A stretch of 64,000 nucleotides of DNA from Cesiribacteraceae bacterium YIM B00369 (GCA_017948555.1 JAFMYY010000021.1:48013-112012); one strand, 5' to 3'; numbered from the stretch's first letter, positions 43,653 through 52,535 are shown. The notes: generated by a model from the letters alone, not told the origin. Program-made: numbers and translations.

Positions 43653-44271
43653 TTACAGGCTGTACCTTGTTACTGACGACAGCGCCTGCAATGGCCGTAA
43701 GCTGGAAACTGTAGTGGAGGAGGCCGTAAAAGGAGGTGTTGACCTGGTTCAGATCCGGGAAAAAACCTTACCTGAGCAGGCATTTCTCGATAAAACCATC
43801 CGCCTGAAGGAAATGCTGGACCGTTACGGAATTCCGTTAATTGTTAATGATAATCTTTCGGTAGCCATCGGGAGCAAAGCTGCCGGAATTCATGTAGGCA
43901 ATAATGACATTTCCCCTGCAAAAATTAATCAGGACTGGCCCTCCTGCCGCATTTTAGGATATTCTCTGGAATATGAATCGCAGCTGAAGACAGCAAATGC
44001 TGAACTGGCAGATTACCTGGCGCTGAGCCCTGTATTTTCCACCCCGACTAAAACAGATACAGTAACAGAATGGGGTCTTGCAGGAATTACCCGCATAAGA
44101 GCACTTACACCTCAACCGCTGGTAGCTATCGGTAATATTAACATCAACAATGCAGCCAGCATTATTCAGGCGGGTGCAGATTGCCTGGCAGTCGTTTCTG
44201 CCATCTGCTCTGCCCCCGACCCGGCAAAGGCAGCAGAAAAACTAAGAAACGAAATTGAGAAAGCATTGTGA
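43639..44271 (+). CDS. thiE: Thiamine-phosphate synthase
   Basis: ThiE couples HMP-pyrophosphate and thiazole phosphate to thiamine phosphate. The 210-residue TIM-barrel protein shows VDLVQIREKTLPEQAFLDKT (about 34-53), LIVNDNLSVAIGSKAAGIHV (about 75-94) and LSPVFSTPTKTDT (about 131-143), then VAIGNININNAASIIQAGAD. It is translationally coupled to thiM by a 14-base overlap. Its stop is immediately followed by a purine-rich repeat before thiD. Confidence 0.95.
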   Translation: MRDFNYRLYLVTDDSACNGRKLETVVEEAVKGGVDLVQIREKTLPEQAFLDKTIRLKEMLDRYGIPLIVNDNLSVAIGSKAAGIHVGNNDISPAKINQDWPSCRILGYSLEYESQLKTANAELADYLALSPVFSTPTKTDTVTEWGLAGITRIRALTPQPLVAIGNININNAASIIQAGADCLAVVSAICSAPDPAKAAEKLRNEIEKAL

Positions 44272-44316
44272 GACGGAAGATTTGAGACGGGAGACTTGAG
44301 ACAATGGACAACAGGC
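44269..44316. repeat. Purine-rich repeat directly after the thiE stop
   Basis: Begins in the thiE stop codon with GAGACGGAAGA and continues GAGACGGGAGACTTGAGAC. It contains the same 18-base word seen after the MutS-like gene at 23411-23428, with one substitution. It falls inside the thiamine operon and so would be transcribed. Confidence 0.6.
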
Positions 44317-44395
44317 GGGAAATTTAATTTATGGTGAGCTGAAATTTCCGGTGGAGGGTAAGATAAAGCAGTTTTAAATTTTAAGAAAATCAACT

Positions 44396-45253
44396 ATGAA
44401 AAAATATAGATACCCTGCAGTTTTAACCATTGCAGGATCGGATAGTGGAGGAGGAGCGGGAATTCAGGCGGACCTGAAAACTTTTTCGGCTCTGGGCTGC
44501 TTTGGCACCTCGGCAATTACCGCTATTACGGTACAAAATACCTGTGGCGTAAGCGGCATCCACAGCATTCCGCCAGCCATTGTCCAGGAACAAATCAGGG
44601 CGGTAATGGATGATATTAAACCCTCGTCCATAAAAATAGGAATGGTACATAGTACGGAACTGGCCCAGGCCATAGCCGAAGTGCTGCGAAATTACGCTCA
44701 TGTACCCATTGTACTGGACCCTGTAATGGTAGCCACCAGCGGCGATAAACTGATAGAAGATAATACTATTTCGGCCCTCACAAAAGAGCTGCTGCCCCTG
44801 GCAGAGGTAGTAACCCCAAACCTCGATGAAGCTCAGATCCTCGCAGGAATGCGGATTCACTCCCCGGAGGAAATGAAAATTGCGGCAGGTAAAATTCTGG
44901 AATCCGGCTGCAAATCGGTACTTCTCAAGGGCGGCCACCTCCAGGGACCACGCCTTTACGATGTTTTCCTGGACCAGACCGGGACAGAGTATGTATTTGA
45001 AGCCCCTGCCATTAAGAGCCACAATACGCACGGAACCGGCTGCACACTTTCCTCTGCTATTGCTGCTTTTCTTGCGCAAGGGCAAACCATGGCAAGCGCC
45101 CTGAAGAATGCCAAAGATTACATCCACCAGGCTATTGAAAGCGGGAAAGATGTAAAAACCGGCGAAGGCCACGGCCCTCTTAATCACTTTTTTAACCCAA
45201 TGAAATTACAAAAATATGAACTGGAGCGAAACAGCCTGGAGCACGGGAAATAA
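44396..45253 (+). CDS. thiD: Hydroxymethylpyrimidine (phosphate) kinase
   Basis: ThiD phosphorylates HMP and HMP-P in thiamine synthesis and salvage. The 285-residue ribokinase-fold protein has TIAGSDSGGGAGIQADLKTF (about 11-30), VLDPVMVATSGDKLI (about 105-119), VTPNLDEAQIL (about 137) and the anion-hole HNTHGTGCTLSSAIAAFLAQ (about 206-225). Its last 38 bases overlap the start of tenA. Confidence 0.95.
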   Translation: MKKYRYPAVLTIAGSDSGGGAGIQADLKTFSALGCFGTSAITAITVQNTCGVSGIHSIPPAIVQEQIRAVMDDIKPSSIKIGMVHSTELAQAIAEVLRNYAHVPIVLDPVMVATSGDKLIEDNTISALTKELLPLAEVVTPNLDEAQILAGMRIHSPEEMKIAAGKILESGCKSVLLKGGHLQGPRLYDVFLDQTGTEYVFEAPAIKSHNTHGTGCTLSSAIAAFLAQGQTMASALKNAKDYIHQAIESGKDVKTGEGHGPLNHFFNPMKLQKYELERNSLEHGK

Positions 45254-45869
45254 AGTATATGAACAGATTATCTCAATGCCATTTAACAGGGAGCTGGCAG
45301 AAGGCACGCTTGAACCGGAGAAGTTCAAATTTTATATTGCCCAGGACTCCATTTACCTGGCGGAGTTTGGAAAAGCACTGGCGCTGATTGCTGCCCGCGC
45401 CCACAGCACAGATCATATGCTGGAATTTATCCGCTTTGCTGAAGGAGCCGTAGTGGTGGAGAAAGCCCTGCACGCCGGATACTTTAAACAGTTTGGCGTA
45501 GCGGAAGGAATCACAGCCTCCCCAAGCTGCCAGCTGTACACGCAATACCTGCTCAATACAGCCGCACTCGGTCAGGTTGAGGTTGCCATGGCTGCAGTAC
45601 TTCCCTGCTTCTGGATTTACAAAAAAGTTGGCGACCATATTTACCGGCACCAGACTAAAAAGGATAATCCTTACCAGGACTGGATTAACACCTATGCCGG
45701 CGAAGAATTCGGCAGCATAGTGGAAAGAGCCATAAAAATATGCAATGAAGTGGCCGTAAACTGCTCCCCCTCTCAACAGGAGGCCATGACACAAGCTTAC
45801 CTCATGGCCGGCAAACTGGAATGGATGTTCTGGGACAGCGCCTACAGACTGGAAAAGTGGCCGGTTTAA
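45216..45869 (+). CDS. tenA: Thiaminase II (aminopyrimidine aminohydrolase)
   Basis: TenA hydrolyses thiamine breakdown products so that the pyrimidine can be recycled by ThiD. The 217-residue helical protein opens with MNWSETAWSTGNKVYEQIIS, as is usual for the family, which supports the ATG at 45216 despite a 38-base overlap with thiD. Visible motifs are FKFYIAQDSIYLAEFGKALA (about 31-50), YTQYLLNTAALGQVEVAMAA (about 109-128) with VLPCFWIYKKVG, and the DWINTYAGEEFGSIVERA segment (about 152-169). The catalytic Cys appears to be in LPCFW. Confidence 0.94.
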   Translation: MNWSETAWSTGNKVYEQIISMPFNRELAEGTLEPEKFKFYIAQDSIYLAEFGKALALIAARAHSTDHMLEFIRFAEGAVVVEKALHAGYFKQFGVAEGITASPSCQLYTQYLLNTAALGQVEVAMAAVLPCFWIYKKVGDHIYRHQTKKDNPYQDWINTYAGEEFGSIVERAIKICNEVAVNCSPSQQEAMTQAYLMAGKLEWMFWDSAYRLEKWPV

Positions 45870-45903
45870 GGGGAAGAAATCATTCGCGGCACACCATAAA
45901 AAA

Positions 45904-45927
45904 AGCCCTGCCGTCTCCGGCAGGGCT
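45904..45927 (-). terminator. Terminator shared by tenA and the T9SS cargo gene
   Basis: Perfect 10-bp stem (AGCCCTGCCG with CGGCAGGGCT) and a four-base loop. A run of A on the left makes a strong U-tract for the minus-strand gene ending at 45949; it also lies 35 bp after tenA on the plus strand. Confidence 0.8.
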
Positions 45928-45948
45928 ATCTCCCGAAAATATAGAAAC

Positions 45949-47661
45949 CTATTCTATTATTACTTTTTGTTTTATAACATTTGCTCCATCTTCAATAATA
46001 AGCACATAAAAACCGGAACTAAGCGATTGTACATTTAAATCAGTTCCTGCTCCTTTAAATGAAGACTGGAGCACTTCTTTACCAGCTACATCAATCAGTT
46101 TTACCACAGCCCCGTTTTCAGATTCTGCCGGCAGGGAAATTGTCAGAACATCCGATGCAGGGTTAGGATAAACCTTCACTCTGCCAGCTTTTTCCGCCAC
46201 CTGAAGCTCTTCATTACGTTTGGAAGATGCTATGCCTGAGCCGGAAACAAGGATTAACTCCCACTGGGCATTAACATGCGTAGTGTTTCCCCACTGACCT
46301 GCAGCACTGCCATTTGAAGTACGCCCCATGCCATCGATATACAATCCTGTACCACGGTTCTGTATCCTGTAATAATTACCGCTGTATTGCTGTACACTCC
46401 ACTGCGAATTAACATGGGTGGTACTGGCCCACTGACCTACATCCTCACCATTAGCAGTGTGTCCCATCCCATCAAGAAACAAACCTGTACCCCTGTTCCG
46501 CAGTTGATAGTAACTTCCCGCAGGAACCATTTCCCACTGCGAATTAACATGAGTGGTGTTGCCATATTGACCGACAGCGCTCCCATTAGTGGTTAATCCC
46601 ATCCCATCAAGGAGCAGGCCCGTACCTCTGTTTCGCAGCTGGTAATAAGAGGAACCGGAACCGCCTGATCCTCCTGAACCACCACAACCGGCAACATTTA
46701 TGGTACTGCTAGTAGTTCTTACCTCCTGGCAATTTGGGTTTCCGTTCGATACAGTACCACTTTGCACATGCGTATTTGAGGCATCCTCAAGAAAAATTCC
46801 ATGACTGGACGAGTTTGCTATATCCACCCATCCTATAGTGGTACCATGGCTGCCGGATACACTAAAAAAGCCGCGGCCGGAGTTACGGGAATAAACTCCT
46901 TCCACAGATACATTAGGTCCATTGTTATTAGCCACCCTGAAGGTGGCATAACCACCACCCTGGTTATTATAAGTTCCGGTAACCACTCCAACAGTACCAT
47001 TTCTGGAGTTATTCAACAGGAGCCCGCATCCTCCGGTATTATTAGCTGTTACATCGCCAATGCTAAAGCCGTCAATACCATAGGTTTCCACCGCATGCCC
47101 GGCAGATCCGTTGATATCTATAGTACCATTTATGGTAAGGTTATAAGCTGCCCGCGTGGAGTTATCCACCCTTATACCAAGTCCCACAGGGCTGTTATTG
47201 CTCAGGTTCATGGTAATGTTGGTTAACGTAACATCTGAACAACCCCTGAACCAGATTCCATAGCGGGGATTTCCTGTTACATGTAAATTCCTTACAGTTA
47301 TACCATCCCGCCTGTCGGCATGAACGGCCACCACTAAATCGCCTCCGTTACAATTAACTGCATGGCCATGAAAATCAAGGGTTTGGTTAGCCTGTGGCCT
47401 TATGGCATATACACTTCCTCCGTCAGGACCTGAATCGCCTGAATTCCTGATGTTAATGGTTCCTGCACCCATGTTGTTGCAGGCTGCATTTACAGCATCG
47501 AACATCCGGCTACCGGTGTAAACCGTACTGCCGTTAACTCTGGCCGACCATGTGCTGCCGGAGCGGGTTACCTCCCCCTGGGCCATTAAATTGCTGCTGC
47601 ACAAAAGTGAAGCTGCAGCAAGCAATAAGGTAAAATAAAGGATTCGGAAATTTTTCATCAT
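45949..47661 (-). CDS. T9SS cargo: parallel beta-helix with ricin-like domain
   Basis: I start at the ATG pair at 47661/47658, giving the signal peptide MKNFRILYFTLLLAAASLLC with an AQGE cleavage region; the longer frame to 47775 adds nothing protein-like. Residues of the mature protein up to about 330 form a right-handed parallel beta-helix (repeats such as VRNLHVTGNPRYGIWFRGCS). Next come three 45-48-residue RICIN-like repeats (YYQLRNRGTGL...DGMG...NSQW). The C-terminus is a type A T9SS sorting domain (KVYPNPASDVLTISLP to KQKVIIE). Together this suggests an exported or cell-surface polysaccharide-active protein; no lyase active site can be named. Confidence 0.85.
   Translation of the reverse strand: MMKNFRILYFTLLLAAASLLCSSNLMAQGEVTRSGSTWSARVNGSTVYTGSRMFDAVNAACNNMGAGTINIRNSGDSGPDGGSVYAIRPQANQTLDFHGHAVNCNGGDLVVAVHADRRDGITVRNLHVTGNPRYGIWFRGCSDVTLTNITMNLSNNSPVGLGIRVDNSTRAAYNLTINGTIDINGSAGHAVETYGIDGFSIGDVTANNTGGCGLLLNNSRNGTVGVVTGTYNNQGGGYATFRVANNNGPNVSVEGVYSRNSGRGFFSVSGSHGTTIGWVDIANSSSHGIFLEDASNTHVQSGTVSNGNPNCQEVRTTSSTINVAGCGGSGGSGGSGSSYYQLRNRGTGLLLDGMGLTTNGSAVGQYGNTTHVNSQWEMVPAGSYYQLRNRGTGLFLDGMGHTANGEDVGQWASTTHVNSQWSVQQYSGNYYRIQNRGTGLYIDGMGRTSNGSAAGQWGNTTHVNAQWELILVSGSGIASSKRNEELQVAEKAGRVKVYPNPASDVLTISLPAESENGAVVKLIDVAGKEVLQSSFKGAGTDLNVQSLSSGFYVLIIEDGANVIKQKVIIE
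46253..46650 (-). repeat. Three DNA-level repeats encoding a beta-trefoil
   Basis: Three 130-140-bp units within the T9SS gene encode RNRGTG, DGMG and THVN-QW motifs in the same order. They are diverged but alignable, with one unit per lobe, as expected for a complete ricin-type beta-trefoil (CBM13-like). Confidence 0.75.
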
Positions 47662-48110
47662 AAAATGTATTAATTGGTTAAAAATGGAAAAAAGCGTATG
47701 GAAACATATTACAGATATGCCTTCTATAAGTCTGCCGCACCAGCTGAAACGGGATATTAAGCTCAAAACCGGCATGACTATTTTATTAAAAATCCGGGAT
47801 ATTTCTTCTTTCGTGGATTTTCTTTATGGAGGATGGCCTGAACCGGGAATGCAAAAACTCCTGATCCGGAAACAACAGGCAAGATTAGAATAGATGTTAT
47901 TCATGTAGTGGTTTCTCATTTCCCGGCAGTTTCATCAAAATTAAAAATTCAGCTTGCTGAGCAATTCAAAAAACATTTATAAAGGGATTAAGAAGTTCAG
48001 GCTTAACCTTTAAGCTCCTTCCGCAGGAACCTTCCCTCTGCTATTAGTCAAAAACCATTCTTTCATGGTAAATCCGGACCTTCCAAAGGTCTTTTCTTCA
48101 CACAATTACA

Positions 48111-48126
48111 TTTCAATCGATTGCAA
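48111..48126. promoter_or_regulatory. Putative LacI-type operator, copy 2
   Basis: TTTCAATCGATTGCAA, identical to 13525-13540, preceded in both cases by A. It lies about 450 bp upstream of the T9SS gene start, a long distance for direct repression. Confidence 0.4.
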
Positions 48127-48399
48127 TTTGCATGTCCACCAAATCAATAATTTTTCAATTAAAGTGAATCTGTGGGATTGGCTGCTAAAGAATACAGTAA
48201 ATGAATCTGCCCGGCCTGATCATCAGGCAAAAAATATCTTTTTGAAATGAATAAAAACAGGCCTGAAACAATACTGTAAAAAGAACAGCTCCAGCTGCTG
48301 TTAAAAATATTAAGTGTAATTTATACAATCCACGTTTTACAACTATCCTGTAGTGTACTGCTATTAAAGAATTAAATTTGGGCATCTGCACCCAAAGTA

Positions 48400-48416
48400 T
48401 ACATATCAGATATGTA
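48400..48416. promoter_or_regulatory. 17-bp perfect palindrome
   Basis: TACATATC-A-GATATGTA is symmetric around a central A. It is a candidate dimeric-regulator site or simply chance in AT-rich DNA. Confidence 0.3.
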
Positions 48417-48590
48417 AAAATACGTAAATCAGATCTTTATTCTGCTTAAAACATATATCTATAAAGTGTATTTTCAACACAACAGCTGCTCTTTTGCTAT
48501 TGACCTTATTAAAAGATAATATGAATTACCAGCCGGAGGAGAAAGAAAAAAAATAAAAAGAACAGGATTACTCCCTGGAAAGGCAAAAAA

Positions 48591-48617
48591 AAAGCCCCGC
48601 TGCTTCGGCGGGACTTT
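48591..48617 (-). terminator. Terminator of ileS
   Basis: AAGCCCCGC pairs with GCGGGACTT (one mismatch) around TGCTTCG, and a nine-base A-run gives the U-tract on the minus strand. It lies 25 bp after the ileS stop. Confidence 0.8.
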
Positions 48618-48641
48618 TCATTCTATTTATAAGTATTTCTT

Positions 48642-51600
48642 CTACAGCTCAATTTTCACCTTAAGCTTCAGCTCATCCATATCAAGCTCGGTGGCGCCGG
48701 CAATGGCATCCTCCAGTCCGAGCGAGGTAGCCTGAGTTTCGGTGCAAATATAATCACGGTTGGCTTCCAGGGCGGCATTTACCTGCTCATCGCTTTTTTC
48801 CACCAATATCCGGATCTTATCCTGTACCTCAAGCCCCATATCCTTGCGCATGTTCTGAATACGGTTTACAAGATCACGGGCAATTCCCTCCTGACGGAGC
48901 TCATCAGTAATAGTAATATCCAGCGCCACAGTCAGGCCGCTTTCACTGGCTACTGACCAGCCCGGTATATCCTCGGAGGTAATATCCACATCCTCACGGG
49001 TAAGAATTATCTGTCCGTCGCTTACATCAATGGTCTTCTGCCCCTTTTGCTCTATTTCGGCAATATCATCCTGGCCGAATTTAGCTACCGCCTGGCTGAT
49101 CTCTTTCATTTTAGGGCCATATTGCTTACCCAGTTTCGGGAAGTTAGGTTTTATCTTCTTCACCAGTACCCCGCTGGTGTCGTCAATATATTCTATAGCC
49201 TTAACATTTACCTCGCTCAGGATAAGGTCTTCCACCGCCTGAATCTGCTCCTGTGTATCTTTAGACAACACAGGAATAAGGATGCGGCTCAGTGGCTGGC
49301 GTACTTTAATAGTATCTTTCTTGCGCAGGGAGTGTACCAGCGACGATATTGTTTGCGCCTTCTGCATTTTTGCCTCCAGCAGGGTGTCGATCTTTCCTTC
49401 GTCAGCAACCGGAAAATCACCCAGGTGCACAGACTCCGCCTGCTCCCTTGCTGTTACCGAATTCAGGTCGCGGTACAAATTGTCCATATAGAAAGGAGCC
49501 ACAGGGCTACCCAGTTTGGCAATGGTTACCAGGCAGGTATACAGTGTCTGGTAAGCAGCCTGCTTATCGCGGTTATATTCGCCTCTCCAGAAACGCTTAC
49601 GGTTCAGGCGCACATACCAGTTGCTCAGGTCGTCGGTGGTAAAGTCCATAATGGCCCGGGTGGCCTTGGTAGGCTCATAATCTTCATAAGCCTTCTCCAC
49701 TTCCACAATCAGGCTGTTCAGCTTACTTATAATCCAGCGGTCGCTTTCGGTGCGTTCCTGCATTGGTATTTCCTCCTCCTCAAAAGTAAAGTTGTCGAGG
49801 TTGGAATAAAGCGCGAAGAAGTTATAGGTATTATGCAGGGTACCGAAGAAGCGGCGCTGCACTTCCTGCACGCCCTCCAGGTTAAATTTAAGGTTATCCC
49901 AGGGGTTTGCATTGCTGATCATGTACCAGCGGGTGGCATCCGGACCATACTCTGCCAGGGTTTTGAACGGATCGATAGCATTACCCAGGCGCTTGCTCAT
50001 TTTATTCCCGTTCTTATCGAGCACAAGGCCGTTGGCAATTACGTTTTTGAAAGCCACACTATCGAACAGCATACCGGCAATGGCATGCAGGGTAAAGAAC
50101 CAGCCACGGGTCTGGTCGACTCCCTCAGCAATAAAATCTGCCGGGTAATTATCTTTAAAGATTTCCTCATTCTCAAACGGATAATGCCACTGCGCATACG
50201 GCATAGCACCGCTGTCGAACCAAACGTCAATAAGGTCGCTCTCGCGGTACATAGGCTGGCCGCTGTCGCTGAGGAGAATCACATCGTCCACGAACGGGCG
50301 GTGCAGGTCGAAATCCGCATCAACCGGCTTCTGCTCAAAACCGGCTGCAATTGCTTTTTCCACCTCTGCCTTGAGCTCTGCTATAGAGCCAATACACTTT
50401 TCTTCCTTCTTATCTTCGGTGCGCCAGATAGGCAGCGGCGTACCCCAGTAGCGGCTGCGGCTCAGGTTCCAGTCCACCAGGTTTTCCAGCCAGTTGCCAA
50501 AGCGGCCTTCGCCGGTGGATTTTGGCTTCCAGTTAATGGTTTTGTTCAGCTCCACCAGGCGATCTTTCATGGCCGTGGTTTTAATAAACCAGCTCTCCAG
50601 CGGATAGTAGAGGATAGGCATATCGGTACGCCAGCAATGCGGGTAGCTGTGTTCGTACTTTTCTACCTTAAATGCCTTATTTTCCTCTTTAAGCTTAATG
50701 GCTATTTTCACATCGGTCGAGCGGTACTCAGCATCGCTCTCATCTTCGAGGGTATAATTCTTCACCGGCATACCGGCAAAATCCGTAATCTCGGCTACAA
50801 AACGGCCCTGCTTATTTACTATAGGCGCCTGGTTACCATCTTCGTCTTTTACGAAAGCACCGGGCACATTATATTTTACAGATACACGATAGTCATCAGC
50901 GCCAAAGGTTTGGGCCAGGTGGACAATACCGGTACCATCTTCAGTAGTAACAAAATCGCCTTCCAGCACAGTAAAGGCAGGCTTTTCCAGCGGAATATAT
51001 GGCATAAGCTGCTCATAGTCCAGGCCAACAAGTTCACTGCCTTTCAGCTCCTGCCCTACCTCAAAAGGAATCAGCTTATCACCTTCTTTATAATCGGCCA
51101 GGGCAATTCCTTCGGCTTTTTTATTAAAGGTAGCCGCTACCCTGTCTTTCGCCAGTATTACGGTTACAGGCAGGAAGGTATAAGGGTTAAAAGTTTTTAC
51201 AGTTACGTATGATATATTTTTTCCTACCGCCAGGGAGTTGTTAGCCGGCAGGGTCCAGGGAGTGGTGGTCCAGGCGAGGAAAAACACATCGCCATGGGCA
51301 TTGGTAAAGAGTTTTTCCGAACGCTCATTCCGCACAACCTTAAACTGTGCCGTAACAGAGGTGTCCTTTACATCGCGGTAACAGCCGGGCTGGTTCAGCT
51401 CGTGGGAGCTCAGGCCTGTACCTGCTGCCGGTGAGTAAGGCTGAATGGTGTAGCCTTTGTAAAGCAAGCCCTTATCGTAGAATTTCTTAAGCAGGTGCCA
51501 GAGGCTTTCCATATACTCACGCTCAAAGGTGATGTACGGATTATCCAGGTCCACCCAATAGCCCATTTTTTCGGTAAGGTCGTCCCACTGGTCTTTGAAC

Positions 51601-51977
51601 TTCATTACCGCTTCGCGGCATTTCAGGTTGTATTCTTCCACGGATATCTTTTTACCAATGTCTTCCTTGGTAATACCCAGCTCTTTTTCCACCTGCAGCT
51701 CTACCGGCAGGCCGTGCGTATCCCAGCCACCTTTCCGTTTTACCTGAAAGCCTTTAAGTGTTTTATAGCGGCAGAAAATATCCTTTACCGCACGCGCCAT
51801 TACGTGATGAATGCCGGGCGTACCATTTGCAGAAGGAGGGCCTTCATAAAAAGTAAAAGTTGGATTTCCCTCGCGGCTGTCAACCGACTTCCCGAAAATT
51901 TTATTTTCTTTCCAGTATTGCAGCATATCATCTGCAAGCTGAGCGTAACTGATGCCTTTATACTCGCGGTACTTCAC
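48642..51977 (-). CDS. ileS: Isoleucine--tRNA ligase
   Basis: Class I aminoacyl-tRNA synthetase of 1111 residues. The start is GTG at 51977 (MKYREYKGISYAQLADDMLQ). The HIGH-region variant is PPSANGTPGIHHVMAR (about 48-63) and the KMSKS motif is GNKMSKRLGN (about 665). A CP1 editing domain lies between (HGLPVELQVEKELGI at its start; AEGVDQTRGWFFTLH at 640). Length, GIHHV and KMSKR are features of the type 2 (eukaryote-like) enzymes, some of which resist mupirocin; that is an inference. It is a single gene. Confidence 0.95.
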   Translation of the reverse strand: MKYREYKGISYAQLADDMLQYWKENKIFGKSVDSREGNPTFTFYEGPPSANGTPGIHHVMARAVKDIFCRYKTLKGFQVKRKGGWDTHGLPVELQVEKELGITKEDIGKKISVEEYNLKCREAVMKFKDQWDDLTEKMGYWVDLDNPYITFEREYMESLWHLLKKFYDKGLLYKGYTIQPYSPAAGTGLSSHELNQPGCYRDVKDTSVTAQFKVVRNERSEKLFTNAHGDVFFLAWTTTPWTLPANNSLAVGKNISYVTVKTFNPYTFLPVTVILAKDRVAATFNKKAEGIALADYKEGDKLIPFEVGQELKGSELVGLDYEQLMPYIPLEKPAFTVLEGDFVTTEDGTGIVHLAQTFGADDYRVSVKYNVPGAFVKDEDGNQAPIVNKQGRFVAEITDFAGMPVKNYTLEDESDAEYRSTDVKIAIKLKEENKAFKVEKYEHSYPHCWRTDMPILYYPLESWFIKTTAMKDRLVELNKTINWKPKSTGEGRFGNWLENLVDWNLSRSRYWGTPLPIWRTEDKKEEKCIGSIAELKAEVEKAIAAGFEQKPVDADFDLHRPFVDDVILLSDSGQPMYRESDLIDVWFDSGAMPYAQWHYPFENEEIFKDNYPADFIAEGVDQTRGWFFTLHAIAGMLFDSVAFKNVIANGLVLDKNGNKMSKRLGNAIDPFKTLAEYGPDATRWYMISNANPWDNLKFNLEGVQEVQRRFFGTLHNTYNFFALYSNLDNFTFEEEEIPMQERTESDRWIISKLNSLIVEVEKAYEDYEPTKATRAIMDFTTDDLSNWYVRLNRKRFWRGEYNRDKQAAYQTLYTCLVTIAKLGSPVAPFYMDNLYRDLNSVTAREQAESVHLGDFPVADEGKIDTLLEAKMQKAQTISSLVHSLRKKDTIKVRQPLSRILIPVLSKDTQEQIQAVEDLILSEVNVKAIEYIDDTSGVLVKKIKPNFPKLGKQYGPKMKEISQAVAKFGQDDIAEIEQKGQKTIDVSDGQIILTREDVDITSEDIPGWSVASESGLTVALDITITDELRQEGIARDLVNRIQNMRKDMGLEVQDKIRILVEKSDEQVNAALEANRDYICTETQATSLGLEDAIAGATELDMDELKLKVKIEL

Positions 51978-52012
51978 AAAAAAGGTGGTTTAAAGTCCAG
52001 ATAAATAGTTTG

Positions 52013-52020
52013 CAAATATA
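52013..52020 (-). promoter_or_regulatory. -7 promoter box of ileS
   Basis: TATATTTG on the minus strand, an exact TAnnTTTG match, 35 bp before the GTG start. No clear TTG is found at the expected upstream distance. Confidence 0.5.
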
Positions 52021-52131
52021 AGGGAATCCTTATTAATATGTAAGCTGTTGAATCCAATCCTTTTAAGGCATTACACAAAGGCAGCCCCGCCTGTACACCG
52101 GTCAAAGAGAATCAGAAAAAGTATATCCGGC

Positions 52132-52383
52132 TCAACCGGCCCCCGGAGGCAGGGAAATGGTAAAACGGATCCCTTTATTCACCTCGCTCCCGGCTCTGAT
52201 TTTCCCCTCATGAAGACTATTGATCTGTTTTATAATAGCCAGGCCAGGGCCGGTTGATCTTTCTCCCTTCAGTCCTTTCAGGTCTTTCTCTCCGGTTTTC
52301 AGCACTTTTTCTATTGGGAAAAATGTATCACGGGTAAAAAATACAGCGGATCTGCTTAAGATTTCTTCAAAAGTCAGAAACAC
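52132..52383 (-). pseudogene. Remnant of a histidine-kinase ATPase domain
   Basis: The last 45 codons of an 83-codon frame read GERSTGPGLAIIKQINSLHE then GKIRAGSEVNKGIRFTISLP, which is the G2-box end of a HATPase_c domain. The GTGLGLAIV consensus has become STGPGLAII. There is no N-box, no dimerisation domain and no good start; upstream codons run into a stop after about 31 more residues. It is most simply a decayed or truncated kinase gene, stranded between ileS and the RND transporter. Confidence 0.7.
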
Positions 52384-52497
52384 ATTTCTGAAACCAGCTA
52401 AAAAACATACAAACTGCCCTGCAAATGCACAAAAAAGCTGCGCAATTAAAAATGAAAGCGTACTGAACTGCCATTCTTAATAAGATTATAAGAAAAA

Positions 52498-52535
52498 AAA
52501 TGCCTGCGGACATTTAAAAATATTCGCAGGCATTT
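52498..52535 (-). terminator. Terminator of the RND transporter gene
   Basis: Perfect 11-bp stem (AAATGCCTGCG with CGCAGGCATTT) with an A-run on the left that serves as the minus-strand U-tract. It lies 58 bp beyond the stop at 52594. Confidence 0.8.

Larger units (their letters stand above)
47662..48590. other. Long non-coding gap upstream of the T9SS cargo gene
   Basis: About 930 bp between the T9SS gene's start and the ileS terminator, AT-rich and without a convincing CDS. It contains the second putative LacI-type site (48111-48126), a perfect palindrome (48400-48416) and, just left of the latter, a TTTGGG/CCCAAA inverted repeat (48378-48397). Confidence 0.5.

Noticed and set aside
44423..45187. 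A 254-codon open frame on the minus strand opposite thiD
   Set aside because: Shadow of thiD; Cys/Gly/Tyr-rich composition with no domain.
47684..47893. A 69-codon plus-strand frame upstream of the T9SS gene
   Set aside because: It overlaps the minus-strand promoter region and has no recognisable fold.
49047..51212. A 721-codon open frame on the plus strand inside ileS
   Set aside because: It is antisense to a complete ileS, has no family resemblance, and arises from the codon use of the real gene.
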